Positions 1 to 7,427 are shown, counted from the first letter of the stretch. The stretch is DNA of 8,534 nucleotides from an uncultured Flavobacterium sp. (GCF_946479975.1 NZ_CAMLIX010000209.1:1-8534), one strand, 5' to 3'. The notes: generated from the letters alone by a model not told the origin. Numbers and translations: made by a program.

Positions 1-1
1 G

Positions 2-79
2 TCTGGGAACCAAGTTTTATTAGTAAAAGTTATTTTAGAAAATGGCGCTGCAGTCACAAAAAAAATAATTTTTAATTAA
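2..79 (+). CDS. C-terminal end of a T9SS type C sorting-signal protein (5' part outside the window)
   Basis: An open frame enters from the left edge and ends at TAA 77-79, giving 25 residues. They include QVLLVKVILENG and end in TKKIIFN. The last 23 residues match the C-terminus of the next gene at 15 positions, including QVLLVK and TKKII. The pattern (hydrophobic strand, short NG turn, Lys-Lys, hydrophobic end) is that of the T9SS sorting domain, which directs a protein through the outer membrane in Flavobacterium relatives. The gene is therefore probably a paralogue of its right-hand neighbour in a tandem pair. What the rest of the protein does cannot be seen here. Confidence 0.75.
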   Translation, partial: SGNQVLLVKVILENGAAVTKKIIFN

Positions 80-100
80 TGACATTATCATAATACAATA

Positions 101-126
101 CGGCATCTAATCAATGCCGGATTTTT
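101..126 (+). terminator. Rho-independent terminator after the left-edge T9SS gene
   Basis: A perfect 6-bp stem, CGGCAT (101-106) with ATGCCG (114-119), encloses a 7-base loop. It is followed almost directly by five T residues (122-126). It lies 21 bases past the stop codon of the left-edge gene, so the next gene probably has its own promoter. I found no TAnnTTTG box between here and position 210. Confidence 0.7.
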
Positions 127-209
127 CCATATTAAAAAACTATAAATATTTATAATTAAGCATACCCAAAAAAGCCTCATTATCAACAAATATTAACCGA
201 CAAAACTTC

Positions 210-3200
210 ATGAGCACAAAAAAGCCATCGAATTTCAATTCTTTATCATTAAAAAAAATTACTATTCTCTTTTTTTTGATATCATTAAAAGTTACAAGTC
301 AAGTCAATACGATAACCAGAATTCACACCGATTGGAATAGAACTGGAACAGGACCGGGTTATTGGACTTCAAACAGTGCAACAGGCGTAAATAATAGACC
401 GACCACGGAAAATAATTTATTAGCATTTGAATGGAAAGGAAGAACATTCTCTACGGGTGTAGACGATGCTAAATTAACTACTAATAATGTCACTTTTGAT
501 GCACAGCGTTTTAGAGCCTTAAAAATTCAAACTTTAGCTTATACTTCAGATACCTACTTTTTACAAGGTTCAATGATCGATGGATCTCCAACAGGAACAA
601 CACTACTTCCGGCTATGGCAGGATCGAGTGCATCTGGAGCAGAACTTGCTTCGAGACTTACAGATGGAGCAAACGGTTTAAGTTTAGGAACTGGTGTTGC
701 CAATATTGCTGGTGGAACAGCAGAATTCAAAATTGGAACAAACAATTTAAACACAGCTGGAATCAATGATGATACGCCAGACATATTAGTAACCCAAGTG
801 GCATCACCTGGAGGAGGAGATGTATTTAAATTTGTTAATGCTGCTGGTGCTACAGTAGGAAATGAAATTGCTGTAAACTTTGGATCTATTCCTGTAATTG
901 GAACTTATAGCTTAGATTTATTTAGAGCTACCAATGGAGCTCCTGCCTTTACTCCTGGAGATACTAGAGATATTAGAATGTTAGGTTTTGACACTAGTTT
1001 TTTCGGAATTAATAGCACAAATGCGGCGCAGGTAGATCGTTTTGTTGTGGTTTTTTCAGGAAGTTCAGATTGTGCTTTTATAGCTGTAAACAGAAAATCT
1101 CTTAAGCTCGCCGAATTAGGTCTTATTAAAAAGGCTACATTATCATCATGCGGAAAAGCTGGAGATGTTATAAATTATAAGTTTGATATAAAAAATACTG
1201 GAGAAGTTCCTATTACCAATATCAGTATTTCAGACCCTATGCCTGGAATTGTATTTTCAAGCAATTCAATTGCTAGTTTGGCGGTAGGCGCAACAGCAAC
1301 AATAAATGCAACTTATACCGTCACCGCTAACGATGTTACCGCAGGAAAAATTGTAAATTCTGCCACAGTAACTGGAACAGACCCATCATTAAACACCGTT
1401 ACCGATATTTCTGGTGATGACTATAACAATAATATTCCAACTACTACAATTTTACTAGCTGCGCCTACCGTAAGCGCTGTACATAATGTTACTTGTCCAA
1501 GCTCTGGAAGCATTGATTTGACTAATCTTCCAAGTTCAGGAACTTGGGAAATAAAACAAACAGGAACTTCATCTGCTACTTACAATGGTACAGGAACTAC
1601 TTTTACAGTGCCCAATTTAGTGGCTGGATCATACACGTTTAGAGTAAGTGTTGGTGGCTGTAACTCGCCAGCAACAGCAAGTATTACAGTAGGTAACGAT
1701 TCTTCAACTACATGGAACGGATCGGCTTGGTCAGCTGGACTTCCAGGATTAACCAAAAGAGCAATCATAAATTCTGCTGTTGGACAGCCTTTTACGGCTA
1801 ATACTACCATGTGTGCATTAACAATTAATGTACCTACCGGCGCATCAGATCCAAATGTTGTAATTCCAGAAGGAGTGACTTTAACTGTTACTCACGAAGT
1901 AATCTCTAATGGAAAACTGGTTTTTGAAGATGGTTCAAGTTTAGTACAGACAACAAATGCCGTAAATACAGGAGAAATCGTTTATAAAAGAAAGGCTAAA
2001 GTATCTCGTTACGATCTTACTTATTGGTCAATGCCAGTTACAAAACCTGGTTTTACTATGAAGATGTTTTCACCAAATACGCTGATAGATAAATATTTCA
2101 TCTTAGATCCGGCAACTGCGGGCTGGGTAGAAAATTACGATGGAACATTTCCAATGTTAACTGGCAAAGGTTATAGCATTAGAGCGCCTCAATCTTATGA
2201 TGCTACTGTTAAGACTGATTTTTTTGGAAGATTTACTGGAGTTCCTAATAATGGTGATATCAATGTAACTGTCGTAGATGGAAAATGGAATTTAATTGGA
2301 AATCCATATCCTTCTGCAGTAAATGCAGATACATTTATAAGAGATAATCCTGGCATTGGTGCCTTGTATTTCTGGGCGCATGTAAACCTTCCGGTGAAGT
2401 CTTCTACAGATCAATTTTACTATTACACAGACGATTTTGTAGTTTATAACGGTTTAGGAGGCACAAATACAGGTGGAACAAATGCTTTTCAAGGAAATAT
2501 TGGAGCAGCTCAAGGCTTTATTGTAAAAGCGCCTACAACATCAATACATTTTAATAATAATCAGCGTACTGGCACTAACAGCCAGTTTTATAAAACAGCA
2601 GAATCTGATATTGAGAAAAACCGTATCTGGATTAATTTAAAAAATACTGAAAGTACATTCAAACAGATTCTCTTAGGTTATGCAACGGGAGCAACCAATG
2701 CACTTGATTCTAATTTTGATGCCATTTCAATGGGATCAAATCCTGCAATTGATTTTTATAGTATTGGTACTGCTAAAAAATTAACTATTCAAGGACGTGC
2801 TTTGCCATTTGAAAAAAGCGATGTAGTGCCATTAGGTTATATGATTGCAACAAAAGGTGATTATACGATTTCTATTGACCATGCAGACGGATTCTTTAAT
2901 GAAGACCAGGAAGTATTTTTAGAAGACAAAACACTTGGAAAAACAATAAACCTGCGTCTTGAAAATTATACCTTTACGACTGCTGCAGGAACATTTAACA
3001 ATCGTTTTGCTATTCGTTACACAAACAAGACATTAGGAATAGATGATGTTGAAACCATTTCAGACGGAATATTAGTTGCTGTGAAAAACAAAATAATTAC
3101 TATTTCTTCTTCAAACGAAGCTATTAATGAAGTAAGCATTTACAACATTTTAGGTCATGAAATTTTCAACAAAAAGAAAGTCGACAGCACAAATTTAGAA

Positions 3201-3293
3201 ATTTCAAATTTACAAGTAGCAAGTCAAGTATTACTAGTAAAAACAAGCCTACAAAATGGTTTTATTTCGACAAAAAAAATAATAATTAATTAA
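210..3293 (+). CDS. Large secreted modular protein with a T9SS type C sorting signal
   Basis: This 1027-residue exported protein starts with a signal peptide: lysines at 4-5 and 15-16, a hydrophobic core at about 17-29, and likely cleavage before Gln31. Residues 31-300 form a Gly/Thr/Asn-rich beta-type region I cannot assign. Residues 304-415 look like a DUF11/DUF7507 repeat (DVINYKFDIKNTGEVPITNI, then NATYTVTANDV). Residues 418-496 resemble an SprB/PKD-like beta-sandwich repeat. Residues 500-800 carry motifs common in Flavobacterium surface proteins: WNGSAWSAG, YWSMPV, WNLIGNPYPSAVN and AAQGFIVKAP. Residues 804-1027 match the T9SS type C sorting domain: NRIWINL, LLGYATGATN, KKLTIQGRALPF, DVVPLGY, and an end in TKKIIIN. 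No catalytic motif is visible; a surface adhesin or structural role is inference. The ATG at 210 places the signal peptide correctly. It stands alone between two terminators. Confidence 0.92.
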   Translation: MSTKKPSNFNSLSLKKITILFFLISLKVTSQVNTITRIHTDWNRTGTGPGYWTSNSATGVNNRPTTENNLLAFEWKGRTFSTGVDDAKLTTNNVTFDAQRFRALKIQTLAYTSDTYFLQGSMIDGSPTGTTLLPAMAGSSASGAELASRLTDGANGLSLGTGVANIAGGTAEFKIGTNNLNTAGINDDTPDILVTQVASPGGGDVFKFVNAAGATVGNEIAVNFGSIPVIGTYSLDLFRATNGAPAFTPGDTRDIRMLGFDTSFFGINSTNAAQVDRFVVVFSGSSDCAFIAVNRKSLKLAELGLIKKATLSSCGKAGDVINYKFDIKNTGEVPITNISISDPMPGIVFSSNSIASLAVGATATINATYTVTANDVTAGKIVNSATVTGTDPSLNTVTDISGDDYNNNIPTTTILLAAPTVSAVHNVTCPSSGSIDLTNLPSSGTWEIKQTGTSSATYNGTGTTFTVPNLVAGSYTFRVSVGGCNSPATASITVGNDSSTTWNGSAWSAGLPGLTKRAIINSAVGQPFTANTTMCALTINVPTGASDPNVVIPEGVTLTVTHEVISNGKLVFEDGSSLVQTTNAVNTGEIVYKRKAKVSRYDLTYWSMPVTKPGFTMKMFSPNTLIDKYFILDPATAGWVENYDGTFPMLTGKGYSIRAPQSYDATVKTDFFGRFTGVPNNGDINVTVVDGKWNLIGNPYPSAVNADTFIRDNPGIGALYFWAHVNLPVKSSTDQFYYYTDDFVVYNGLGGTNTGGTNAFQGNIGAAQGFIVKAPTTSIHFNNNQRTGTNSQFYKTAESDIEKNRIWINLKNTESTFKQILLGYATGATNALDSNFDAISMGSNPAIDFYSIGTAKKLTIQGRALPFEKSDVVPLGYMIATKGDYTISIDHADGFFNEDQEVFLEDKTLGKTINLRLENYTFTTAAGTFNNRFAIRYTNKTLGIDDVETISDGILVAVKNKIITISSSNEAINEVSIYNILGHEIFNKKKVDSTNLEISNLQVASQVLLVKTSLQNGFISTKKIIIN

Positions 3294-3313
3294 TTCCTTT
3301 AGATTATTACCTC

Positions 3314-3353
3314 AAAAGAAAACCCACGATTTGATTCATGGGTTTTCTTTTTT
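3314..3353. terminator. Bidirectional terminator between convergent genes
   Basis: A perfect 13-bp stem, AAAAGAAAACCCA (3314-3326) with TGGGTTTTCTTTT (3339-3351), has a 12-base loop. On the + strand it runs into a T tract ending at 3353, and on the - strand it ends in TTTTCTTTT. It can therefore stop both the T9SS gene (stop 3291-3293) and the opposing membrane-protein gene. Its + strand T tract overlaps the TAA stop (3352-3354) of the opposing gene. Confidence 0.85.
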
Positions 3354-3966
3354 ATTCTTCTTTTAATTCGTCAATTACTTTTTTAATTTCTTTCGCAAAT
3401 TTGCCGTAAAAATGACGCACCCACCATTCTACATAAAATCCCATAAAAAATAAACTAAAAACCACAATTGAAAATAATCCGATCAACTGGAAATTAGTAA
3501 ATTCATCTGTAAAATAACCCGGTATTTTTGAAAAAGCATAATATGAAAAACCTACTAAATATAAAATTAGAAACGGTGTTAAAGCAAAACCGAAAGTTTT
3601 ATAAAGTTCCATATTAAGTCGTATATCAAAATACGTTTCATACAAACTGTCTTTTGTCTTTAGTGTTAACGTGTTTAATCTTGTGTAAAACTTATAGAAT
3701 TTTATCAAATAATAAGCACAAATAGCGACATATAAACTAAACAGTAAGTAAAATAGAATATCCATTTTCTCAGGAAAATCATAAATCAATGGAACGAATC
3801 CGAGAATAGCAATGCAGACAATTTGATATTTAAATTCTCTCCTAAGATTTCTTTTTATTTTATCCAAAGGCGTATTTGCCGACTGAATCTTTTCTAAGTT
3901 TTTTGGCAGAATAACGTTTTCTGGTTTTTCGTTATTCCATGCATTTTGTATATCGTTAAAATCCAT
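3352..3966 (-). CDS. Four-helix membrane protein downstream of an ECF sigma factor (putative anti-sigma or sensor partner)
   Basis: The 204-residue product has a soluble N-terminal part of about 45 residues (starting MDFNDIQNAW), then predicted membrane segments at about 47-63, 69-89, 124-145 and 160-179, and a charged lysine-rich C-terminal tail (AKEIKKVIDELKEE). The ATG at 3964-3966 lies inside the end of the sigma-factor gene; the 11-base overlap implies translational coupling. A membrane protein encoded directly after an ECF sigma factor often acts as its anti-sigma factor. I see no recognised anti-sigma domain (no zinc HxxxCxxC motif, no FecR-like region), so this role is inferred from position alone. 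Proteins of this kind in Flavobacterium are usually annotated as hypothetical. The gene ends in the shared terminator. Confidence 0.85.
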   Translation of the reverse strand: MDFNDIQNAWNNEKPENVILPKNLEKIQSANTPLDKIKRNLRREFKYQIVCIAILGFVPLIYDFPEKMDILFYLLFSLYVAICAYYLIKFYKFYTRLNTLTLKTKDSLYETYFDIRLNMELYKTFGFALTPFLILYLVGFSYYAFSKIPGYFTDEFTNFQLIGLFSIVVFSLFFMGFYVEWWVRHFYGKFAKEIKKVIDELKEE

Positions 3967-4459
3967 ATCCTTGATTTTTTATAATTTCTTTTAATTTTTC
4001 TTTGGCTCTGTTTAATTTCACTCTGGCATTTCCTTCAGAAATTCCGAGATTCTGACCAATTTCTTTATGTGAAAAACCTTCTAATTGATAAAAGATAATC
4101 GCTTTATCAATTTTTTCAAGTTTCTGAACTGCTTTATAAAAATGATCCAGTTGACTTTCTTTTATATGCGAATCGCTTTCGTCTTCTTTGATATTTTCCG
4201 AAACAATTTCATATTTATCGACTTTTCTTTTTTCTTTCCGAAGAAAGACAATCGCTGTATTTACGGCAACTCGATACATCCAAGTCGAAAACTGACTCTC
4301 ATTACGAAACGAATCGTATGATTTCCAAAGCTGGCAGACAATCTCCTGAAACAAATCCTGCTGATCATCATAGTTATCCATATACATCTTCGAAACTTTA
4401 TATAAAATTCCTTTATGGCTTTCTATCCGATTTAAAAATTCTTGTTCTTTCTCTTCCAA
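3956..4459 (-). CDS. ECF-family RNA polymerase sigma-70 factor
   Basis: This 167-residue protein has the two-domain layout of extracytoplasmic-function sigma factors. Sigma region 2 spans about 12-78, with DQQDLFQEIVCQLWKSY and STWMYRVAVNTAIVFLRKEK, which recognises the -10 element and binds core polymerase. An acidic linker follows (about 84-105). Sigma region 4 spans about 106-160, with the helix-turn-helix GFSHKEIGQNLGISEGNARV for the -35 element. The start is a TTG (4457-4459) 7 bases after the stop of the upstream TraB-like gene. No ATG is available: the frame is closed by TGA at 4472-4474, and the first internal ATG (residue 25) would cut into region 2. An ATT at 4469-4471 is a less likely start. 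It overlaps the next gene by 11 bases. Its target promoters are unknown. Confidence 0.94.
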   Translation of the reverse strand: MEEKEQEFLNRIESHKGILYKVSKMYMDNYDDQQDLFQEIVCQLWKSYDSFRNESQFSTWMYRVAVNTAIVFLRKEKRKVDKYEIVSENIKEDESDSHIKESQLDHFYKAVQKLEKIDKAIIFYQLEGFSHKEIGQNLGISEGNARVKLNRAKEKLKEIIKNQGYGF

Positions 4460-4466
4460 AACAGAT

Positions 4467-5330
4467 TTAATTCATTACAGGTTTTACAGTAAATCCTTTT
4501 TTTCTCAATAAATTAATCACTCCATTCTCTCCTCCCAAGTGTCCTGCTCCAACGGCGAAAAAAACACTTTTCTGATTCATTAGTTCAGGCATTATTTTTA
4601 CCCAGTTCAAATTTCTTCCATCCACAATTTGGTTTTTGGTTTTCTCACTTGTTACTTTTGGATCTGTTGTTAACGCATACATTGTATCAATATTTTCATT
4701 CTTGTAAGAATCAACCAATTCTGTTGTTTCTTCTGAAGTTGAAGTTTCTAAAAGTTTTATAATTTCATCATTAGAGTACGCATTTTCAAGAACTTCAAAC
4801 TGAGATTTAACGGTTTCAAGTCCAGAAATTGTAATATTTCTTTTTTTGGCTAAATCTGAAAACTCCATTTCGTAAAACTTCAAATCTACACAGCCAAAGC
4901 TTTTGATAGAAATTAAACTCAAAACCGTCAAGAGACTAAAGCTGTCGACTTGCTGTACATTCATTCCAGTTGTACTTTTTAAAATAGCATCTAATTTTAC
5001 CAATTGTTCTGGGCTTAATCTTTTGCTGAGCGGTTCTTTGCCCATTGCCAATTGCTGCATCTGGCTCATTTCATTCGGATCTGTAAAATTGATTTCCAAG
5101 TATAATTGATCAACATTGTCAAATGCTTTTTTAACTTTTTCAGATAAAAAATAATCTTTAGAACAAATCATATGAATTGTTCCGTACAGATAAGATGTTT
5201 TTTTTAAACTTCCTCCAGAAACTTCCCAAAGAAGTGAATTTTCTAATTTTGGAGCTTGTTCCTGCGCCGAAACAACGCTGGTAAAAAGAAAGATTAATAA
5301 AGTAGTTATAGATTGAAATAGTGATTTCAT
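4467..5330 (-). CDS. Secreted TraB/GumN family protein (Tiki-like metalloprotease fold)
   Basis: This 287-residue protein has a signal peptide (MKSLFQ, hydrophobic 8-20, likely cleavage after SA22 before Gln23), so it is probably periplasmic. The body matches the TraB/GumN family: LLWEVSGG (33-40), the first GxxH motif GTIH (50-53), LYLEINF with Glu79, GLETVKSQ (170-177), RNLNW (239-243), and a second GxxH, GAGH (261-264), followed by LGGENGVINLLRKKGFTVKP. The paired GxxH motifs and conserved Glu are the presumed metal ligands of the related Tiki proteases; activity in bacterial members is little known. Cys56 and Cys147 could form a disulfide. It is the first gene of a compact unit with the ECF sigma factor and the membrane protein, suggesting an envelope-related role, but the link is positional only. 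Confidence 0.9.
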   Translation of the reverse strand: MKSLFQSITTLLIFLFTSVVSAQEQAPKLENSLLWEVSGGSLKKTSYLYGTIHMICSKDYFLSEKVKKAFDNVDQLYLEINFTDPNEMSQMQQLAMGKEPLSKRLSPEQLVKLDAILKSTTGMNVQQVDSFSLLTVLSLISIKSFGCVDLKFYEMEFSDLAKKRNITISGLETVKSQFEVLENAYSNDEIIKLLETSTSEETTELVDSYKNENIDTMYALTTDPKVTSEKTKNQIVDGRNLNWVKIMPELMNQKSVFFAVGAGHLGGENGVINLLRKKGFTVKPVMN

Positions 5331-5418
5331 AATTTGGTTTATTTGATTACAACGTGTAAGTAATCGAACAATCGAAACGTTACAAAGATTTTGATTTTTT
5401 TTTAAAGAGATTAATCAA

Positions 5419-5444
5419 AAACGTTTTAAGAGAACTTCTTAAAA
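5419..5444 (-). terminator. Weak candidate terminator at the end of the BioF-like gene
   Basis: An AT-rich 8-bp stem, TTTTAAGA (5424-5431) with TCTTAAAA (5437-5444), has a 5-base loop and overlaps the bioF stop codon (5439-5441). On the - strand it is followed by CGTTTTTG. The stem has only one G-C pair, so it may not terminate efficiently and some read-through into the TraB-like gene is possible. Confidence 0.3.
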
Positions 5445-6575
5445 AATAAAATCTCTAACTAAATTTAAAACATCGCGAATTTCTTCTTCAGAATTATAGC
5501 TGTGAATACAAAAACGAAGACGTTCCTGACCTTCCGGAACGAATGGCGAAAGTATCGCTTGAACATCAAAACCTTTATTTTGGAGTTGATGTGACAATTC
5601 CATTACATTTTCAATACCTGGCACAATCGCCGAATGTATAGCAGATTTGCTATGAACAAACATCGGCTTTAAACCTAATAAATTTTTCTGCTGATTGAAA
5701 AATACAATGTTCTGACGAAGTTTTTGAATTGCCGAATTTTCAATTTCTAATTGCTGATAAGCCATCAAAATCGAGGCAACAGTATGTGGAGGCAAAGCTG
5801 TTGTAGTACTAAAACTTTTTGCAAAATTTATGAGATATTCTCTAAGTTGGATCGATCCGAGAATTGCTGCGCCTTGAGATCCTAAAGCTTTTCCAAAAGT
5901 CACAATTCTGGCAAAAACTCTATTTTGCAATTGCAGATGCTGAATAAGTCCTTCTCCTTTTTCGCCAAAAACACCAAGAGCATGTGCTTCATTAATTATT
6001 AGATAGCAATTGTGCTTTTCTGAAAGTAAAATTAATTCTTCCAAATTTGGACTATCACCATCTGTGGAGAAAACACTTTCTGTAACAATGTAAATGTTTG
6101 TATTTGAAAATCTCAAGATGAACTGTTCTAAATCTTCAAAATCATTATGAATAAATTTATAAGATTGGGCGGCAGAAAATGCAATTCCATCTTTTATTGA
6201 AGCGTGGCATAATTCATCATACAATATGAGATCATTTTCTTGCGGTACAGCGCTAAAAAAATCAATATTGGCATCGTAACCCGAATTAAAAATTAAAGCC
6301 GTTTCTACATCATGAAACTGTGCTAAAAAATTTTCTGTAATTGTATAAAGAGCATGATTTCCAGAAGTAAGTCTACAACCCGAAGCACCGTTTTGAAACA
6401 TTTCGTTTTCCAACAAATAGGCGTGAGTATTTTTAAAAATAGTTTCTGATGATGCAAAACCAAGATAATCACTCGACGAAAAATCAACTTGATTGTTAAA
6501 GACCGGCAGTTTGCGAAATGAATTGTTCTCTTTAGAATGCTCTATTTTCTGTTCTAGATTTTTGGCTATTTTCAT
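5439..6575 (-). CDS. bioF: 8-amino-7-oxononanoate synthase-like PLP enzyme (BioF, alpha-oxoamine synthase family)
   Basis: This 378-residue protein of fold-type I would condense pimeloyl-thioester with L-alanine to form 8-amino-7-oxononanoate, an early step of biotin synthesis. Motifs in order: DFSSSDYLGF (31-40), GASGCRLTSGN (63-73), DELCHASIKDG with His124 that stacks on PLP (120-130), ESVFSTDGDSPNLEEL (166-181), INEAHALGVFG (194-204), TFGKALGSQGAA with Schiff-base Lys229 (226-237), and RLRFCIHSYNSEEEI near the end. Length is normal. Oddity: family members read D-E/D-A-H at 195-198, where the first Asp contacts the PLP ring nitrogen; here codon 5991-5993 is AAT, Asn195. No other biotin gene is in the window. 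A related acyl-CoA:amino acid synthase cannot be excluded. Terminators on the upstream side suggest separate transcription. Confidence 0.87.
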   Translation of the reverse strand: MKIAKNLEQKIEHSKENNSFRKLPVFNNQVDFSSSDYLGFASSETIFKNTHAYLLENEMFQNGASGCRLTSGNHALYTITENFLAQFHDVETALIFNSGYDANIDFFSAVPQENDLILYDELCHASIKDGIAFSAAQSYKFIHNDFEDLEQFILRFSNTNIYIVTESVFSTDGDSPNLEELILLSEKHNCYLIINEAHALGVFGEKGEGLIQHLQLQNRVFARIVTFGKALGSQGAAILGSIQLREYLINFAKSFSTTTALPPHTVASILMAYQQLEIENSAIQKLRQNIVFFNQQKNLLGLKPMFVHSKSAIHSAIVPGIENVMELSHQLQNKGFDVQAILSPFVPEGQERLRFCIHSYNSEEEIRDVLNLVRDFIF

Positions 6576-6604
6576 AAAGTAAAATTACGCAATTGAAATG
6601 GTAA

Positions 6605-6640
6605 CAAAACAAACAGCGGATTTTTATGATCCGCTGTTTT
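6605..6640 (-). terminator. Rho-independent terminator after the NAD(P)-binding gene
   Basis: A perfect 11-bp stem, AAACAGCGGAT (6611-6621) with ATCCGCTGTTT (6629-6639), encloses a 7-base loop. On the - strand it continues as TTTGTTTTG. It lies 12 bases past the stop of the NAD(P)-binding gene and 35 bases before the bioF start, so it separates these two genes. Confidence 0.82.
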
Positions 6641-6651
6641 TAATAGTACCA

Positions 6652-7290
6652 TTAAATTTCACTTATAAAAGGTGATTGACGACTATATTTGGATGCAATC
6701 ATTTCTTGAATCATAAAATTTGAAATCTCTAAAGCCGTAATTTTATCTCCCAAACAATCTTCTAAATTAATAGCGATTTGAGAATCACGATCTACAAATT
6801 CGATAAAAGGAACCCGGACTTGAGTCCAATTTACATCACTTTCTTCTAAAAGATCATAGGCTTTTTGACGATCTTCTTGAATTAAAGGAAAATTAGTTTT
6901 CATCCAATCTGTAGCCATTTTGGTTTTCGGACTTTTTTTATCAAACGGTGTATCAATATTAAGTCCAGCAAGCAGAAGATAACGTTTAATATCGTATTCT
7001 TTCATTGCCTTCAAAACATGTCGAGTTACATGACTAGCAACAAGAGGTTCATCTTTTCTTTGTCCAATCGTGCTTAAAACAGCTTGACAATCTTTTGTGA
7101 GTAAGTTTATAGATTCAAAATCAAGTGCATCTCCTTGAATAATTTCTATTTTAGGATCTTTAATTTGGAGATTCTCTGGATTTCTAATTAAAATCTTTAG
7201 ATCAAATCCTTCTTTTAATAACTGGTTTACAAGATATTTTCCAGTTCTTCCCCCGCCGCCAAGAACGGCAACTTTTGATATATTTTTCAT
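6652..7290 (-). CDS. NAD(P)-binding Rossmann-fold protein (NmrA-like / atypical short-chain dehydrogenase)
   Basis: The product has 212 residues from the chosen start. It opens with a beta strand and dinucleotide-binding loop, VAVLGGGGRTGKYL (7-20). Next come LKILIRNPENL (31-41), where an Arg after the second strand favours NADPH, GDALD (53-57), and AVLSTIGQ (70-77). The stretch VNWTQVRVPFIE (153-164) corresponds to the W-T-x-V-R-P segment of NmrA-like/atypical SDR proteins. The classical Y-x-x-x-K catalytic pair is not evident, as is usual in atypical members, so it may be a reductase on an unknown substrate or a redox sensor. A start at ATG 7312-7314 would add 8 residues; I prefer 7288-7290 because Rossmann proteins usually begin a few residues before the first strand. 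It lies alone between terminators. Confidence 0.85.
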   Translation of the reverse strand: MKNISKVAVLGGGGRTGKYLVNQLLKEGFDLKILIRNPENLQIKDPKIEIIQGDALDFESINLLTKDCQAVLSTIGQRKDEPLVASHVTRHVLKAMKEYDIKRYLLLAGLNIDTPFDKKSPKTKMATDWMKTNFPLIQEDRQKAYDLLEESDVNWTQVRVPFIEFVDRDSQIAINLEDCLGDKITALEISNFMIQEMIASKYSRQSPFISEI

Positions 7291-7346
7291 AGTGTTCTTT
7301 ATAAAATTTGACATAAATAAATTGCGCCTTATACATAGTAAAAAGC

Positions 7347-7381
7347 GAACAGATAAAAGATTACTGTTCTTTTATCACAGT
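7347..7381. promoter_or_regulatory. Overlapping inverted repeats upstream of the NAD(P)-binding gene
   Basis: Three inverted repeats share the same bases: GATAAAAGA (7352-7360) with TCTTTTATC (7368-7376), a perfect 9-bp match; GAACAG (7347-7352) with CTGTTC (7364-7369); and ACTGT (7363-7367) with ACAGT (7377-7381). They could be an operator for a dimeric regulator or alternative hairpins in the leader RNA. There is no T tract after them in either direction, so a simple terminator is unlikely. A TATTTTTG box at 7413-7420 (read on the - strand) could be the -7 element upstream, but no well-placed TTG partner is visible. Confidence 0.4.
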
Positions 7382-7427
7382 ATCAATATTTTACAAAGAG
7401 ATTTTAATACTTCAAAAATAAGAAAAT

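Noticed and set aside
554..784. 76-residue open frame on the - strand inside the large T9SS gene
   Set aside because: It lies antisense to a strongly supported coding region, is low-complexity in Ala/Pro/Val/Ser, and has no recognisable motif or promoter; it is a codon-use shadow.
1580..1810. Second 76-residue open frame on the - strand inside the large T9SS gene
   Set aside because: It is antisense to the coding modules and matches no family; same shadow effect.
4085..4321. 78-residue Phe/Ile/Asn-rich open frame on the + strand
   Set aside because: It is fully antisense to the ECF sigma factor, whose motifs are unambiguous; the composition is that of a reverse-frame shadow.
4903..5109. 68-residue open frame on the + strand
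   Set aside because: It is antisense to the TraB/GumN gene and has no family signature.
5383..5418. Possible promoter of the TraB-sigma unit: TTG (5418-5416) and AATCTTTG (5390-5383) on the - strand
   Set aside because: The first base of the -7 box does not fit and the 25-base spacing is long; it remains the best candidate in that gap but is not strong enough to annotate.
6580..6609. Possible bioF promoter: TTG, 22 bases, TAATTTTA
   Set aside because: The -7 box lacks the final G, and the start of transcription would fall at or next to the ATG (6573-6575), making the mRNA leaderless; too weak to list.
7291..7314. Upstream ATG (7312-7314) adding 8 residues to the NAD(P)-binding protein
   Set aside because: It is possible, but the downstream ATG gives the usual short lead-in to the first Rossmann strand; no ribosome-binding site distinguishes the two.
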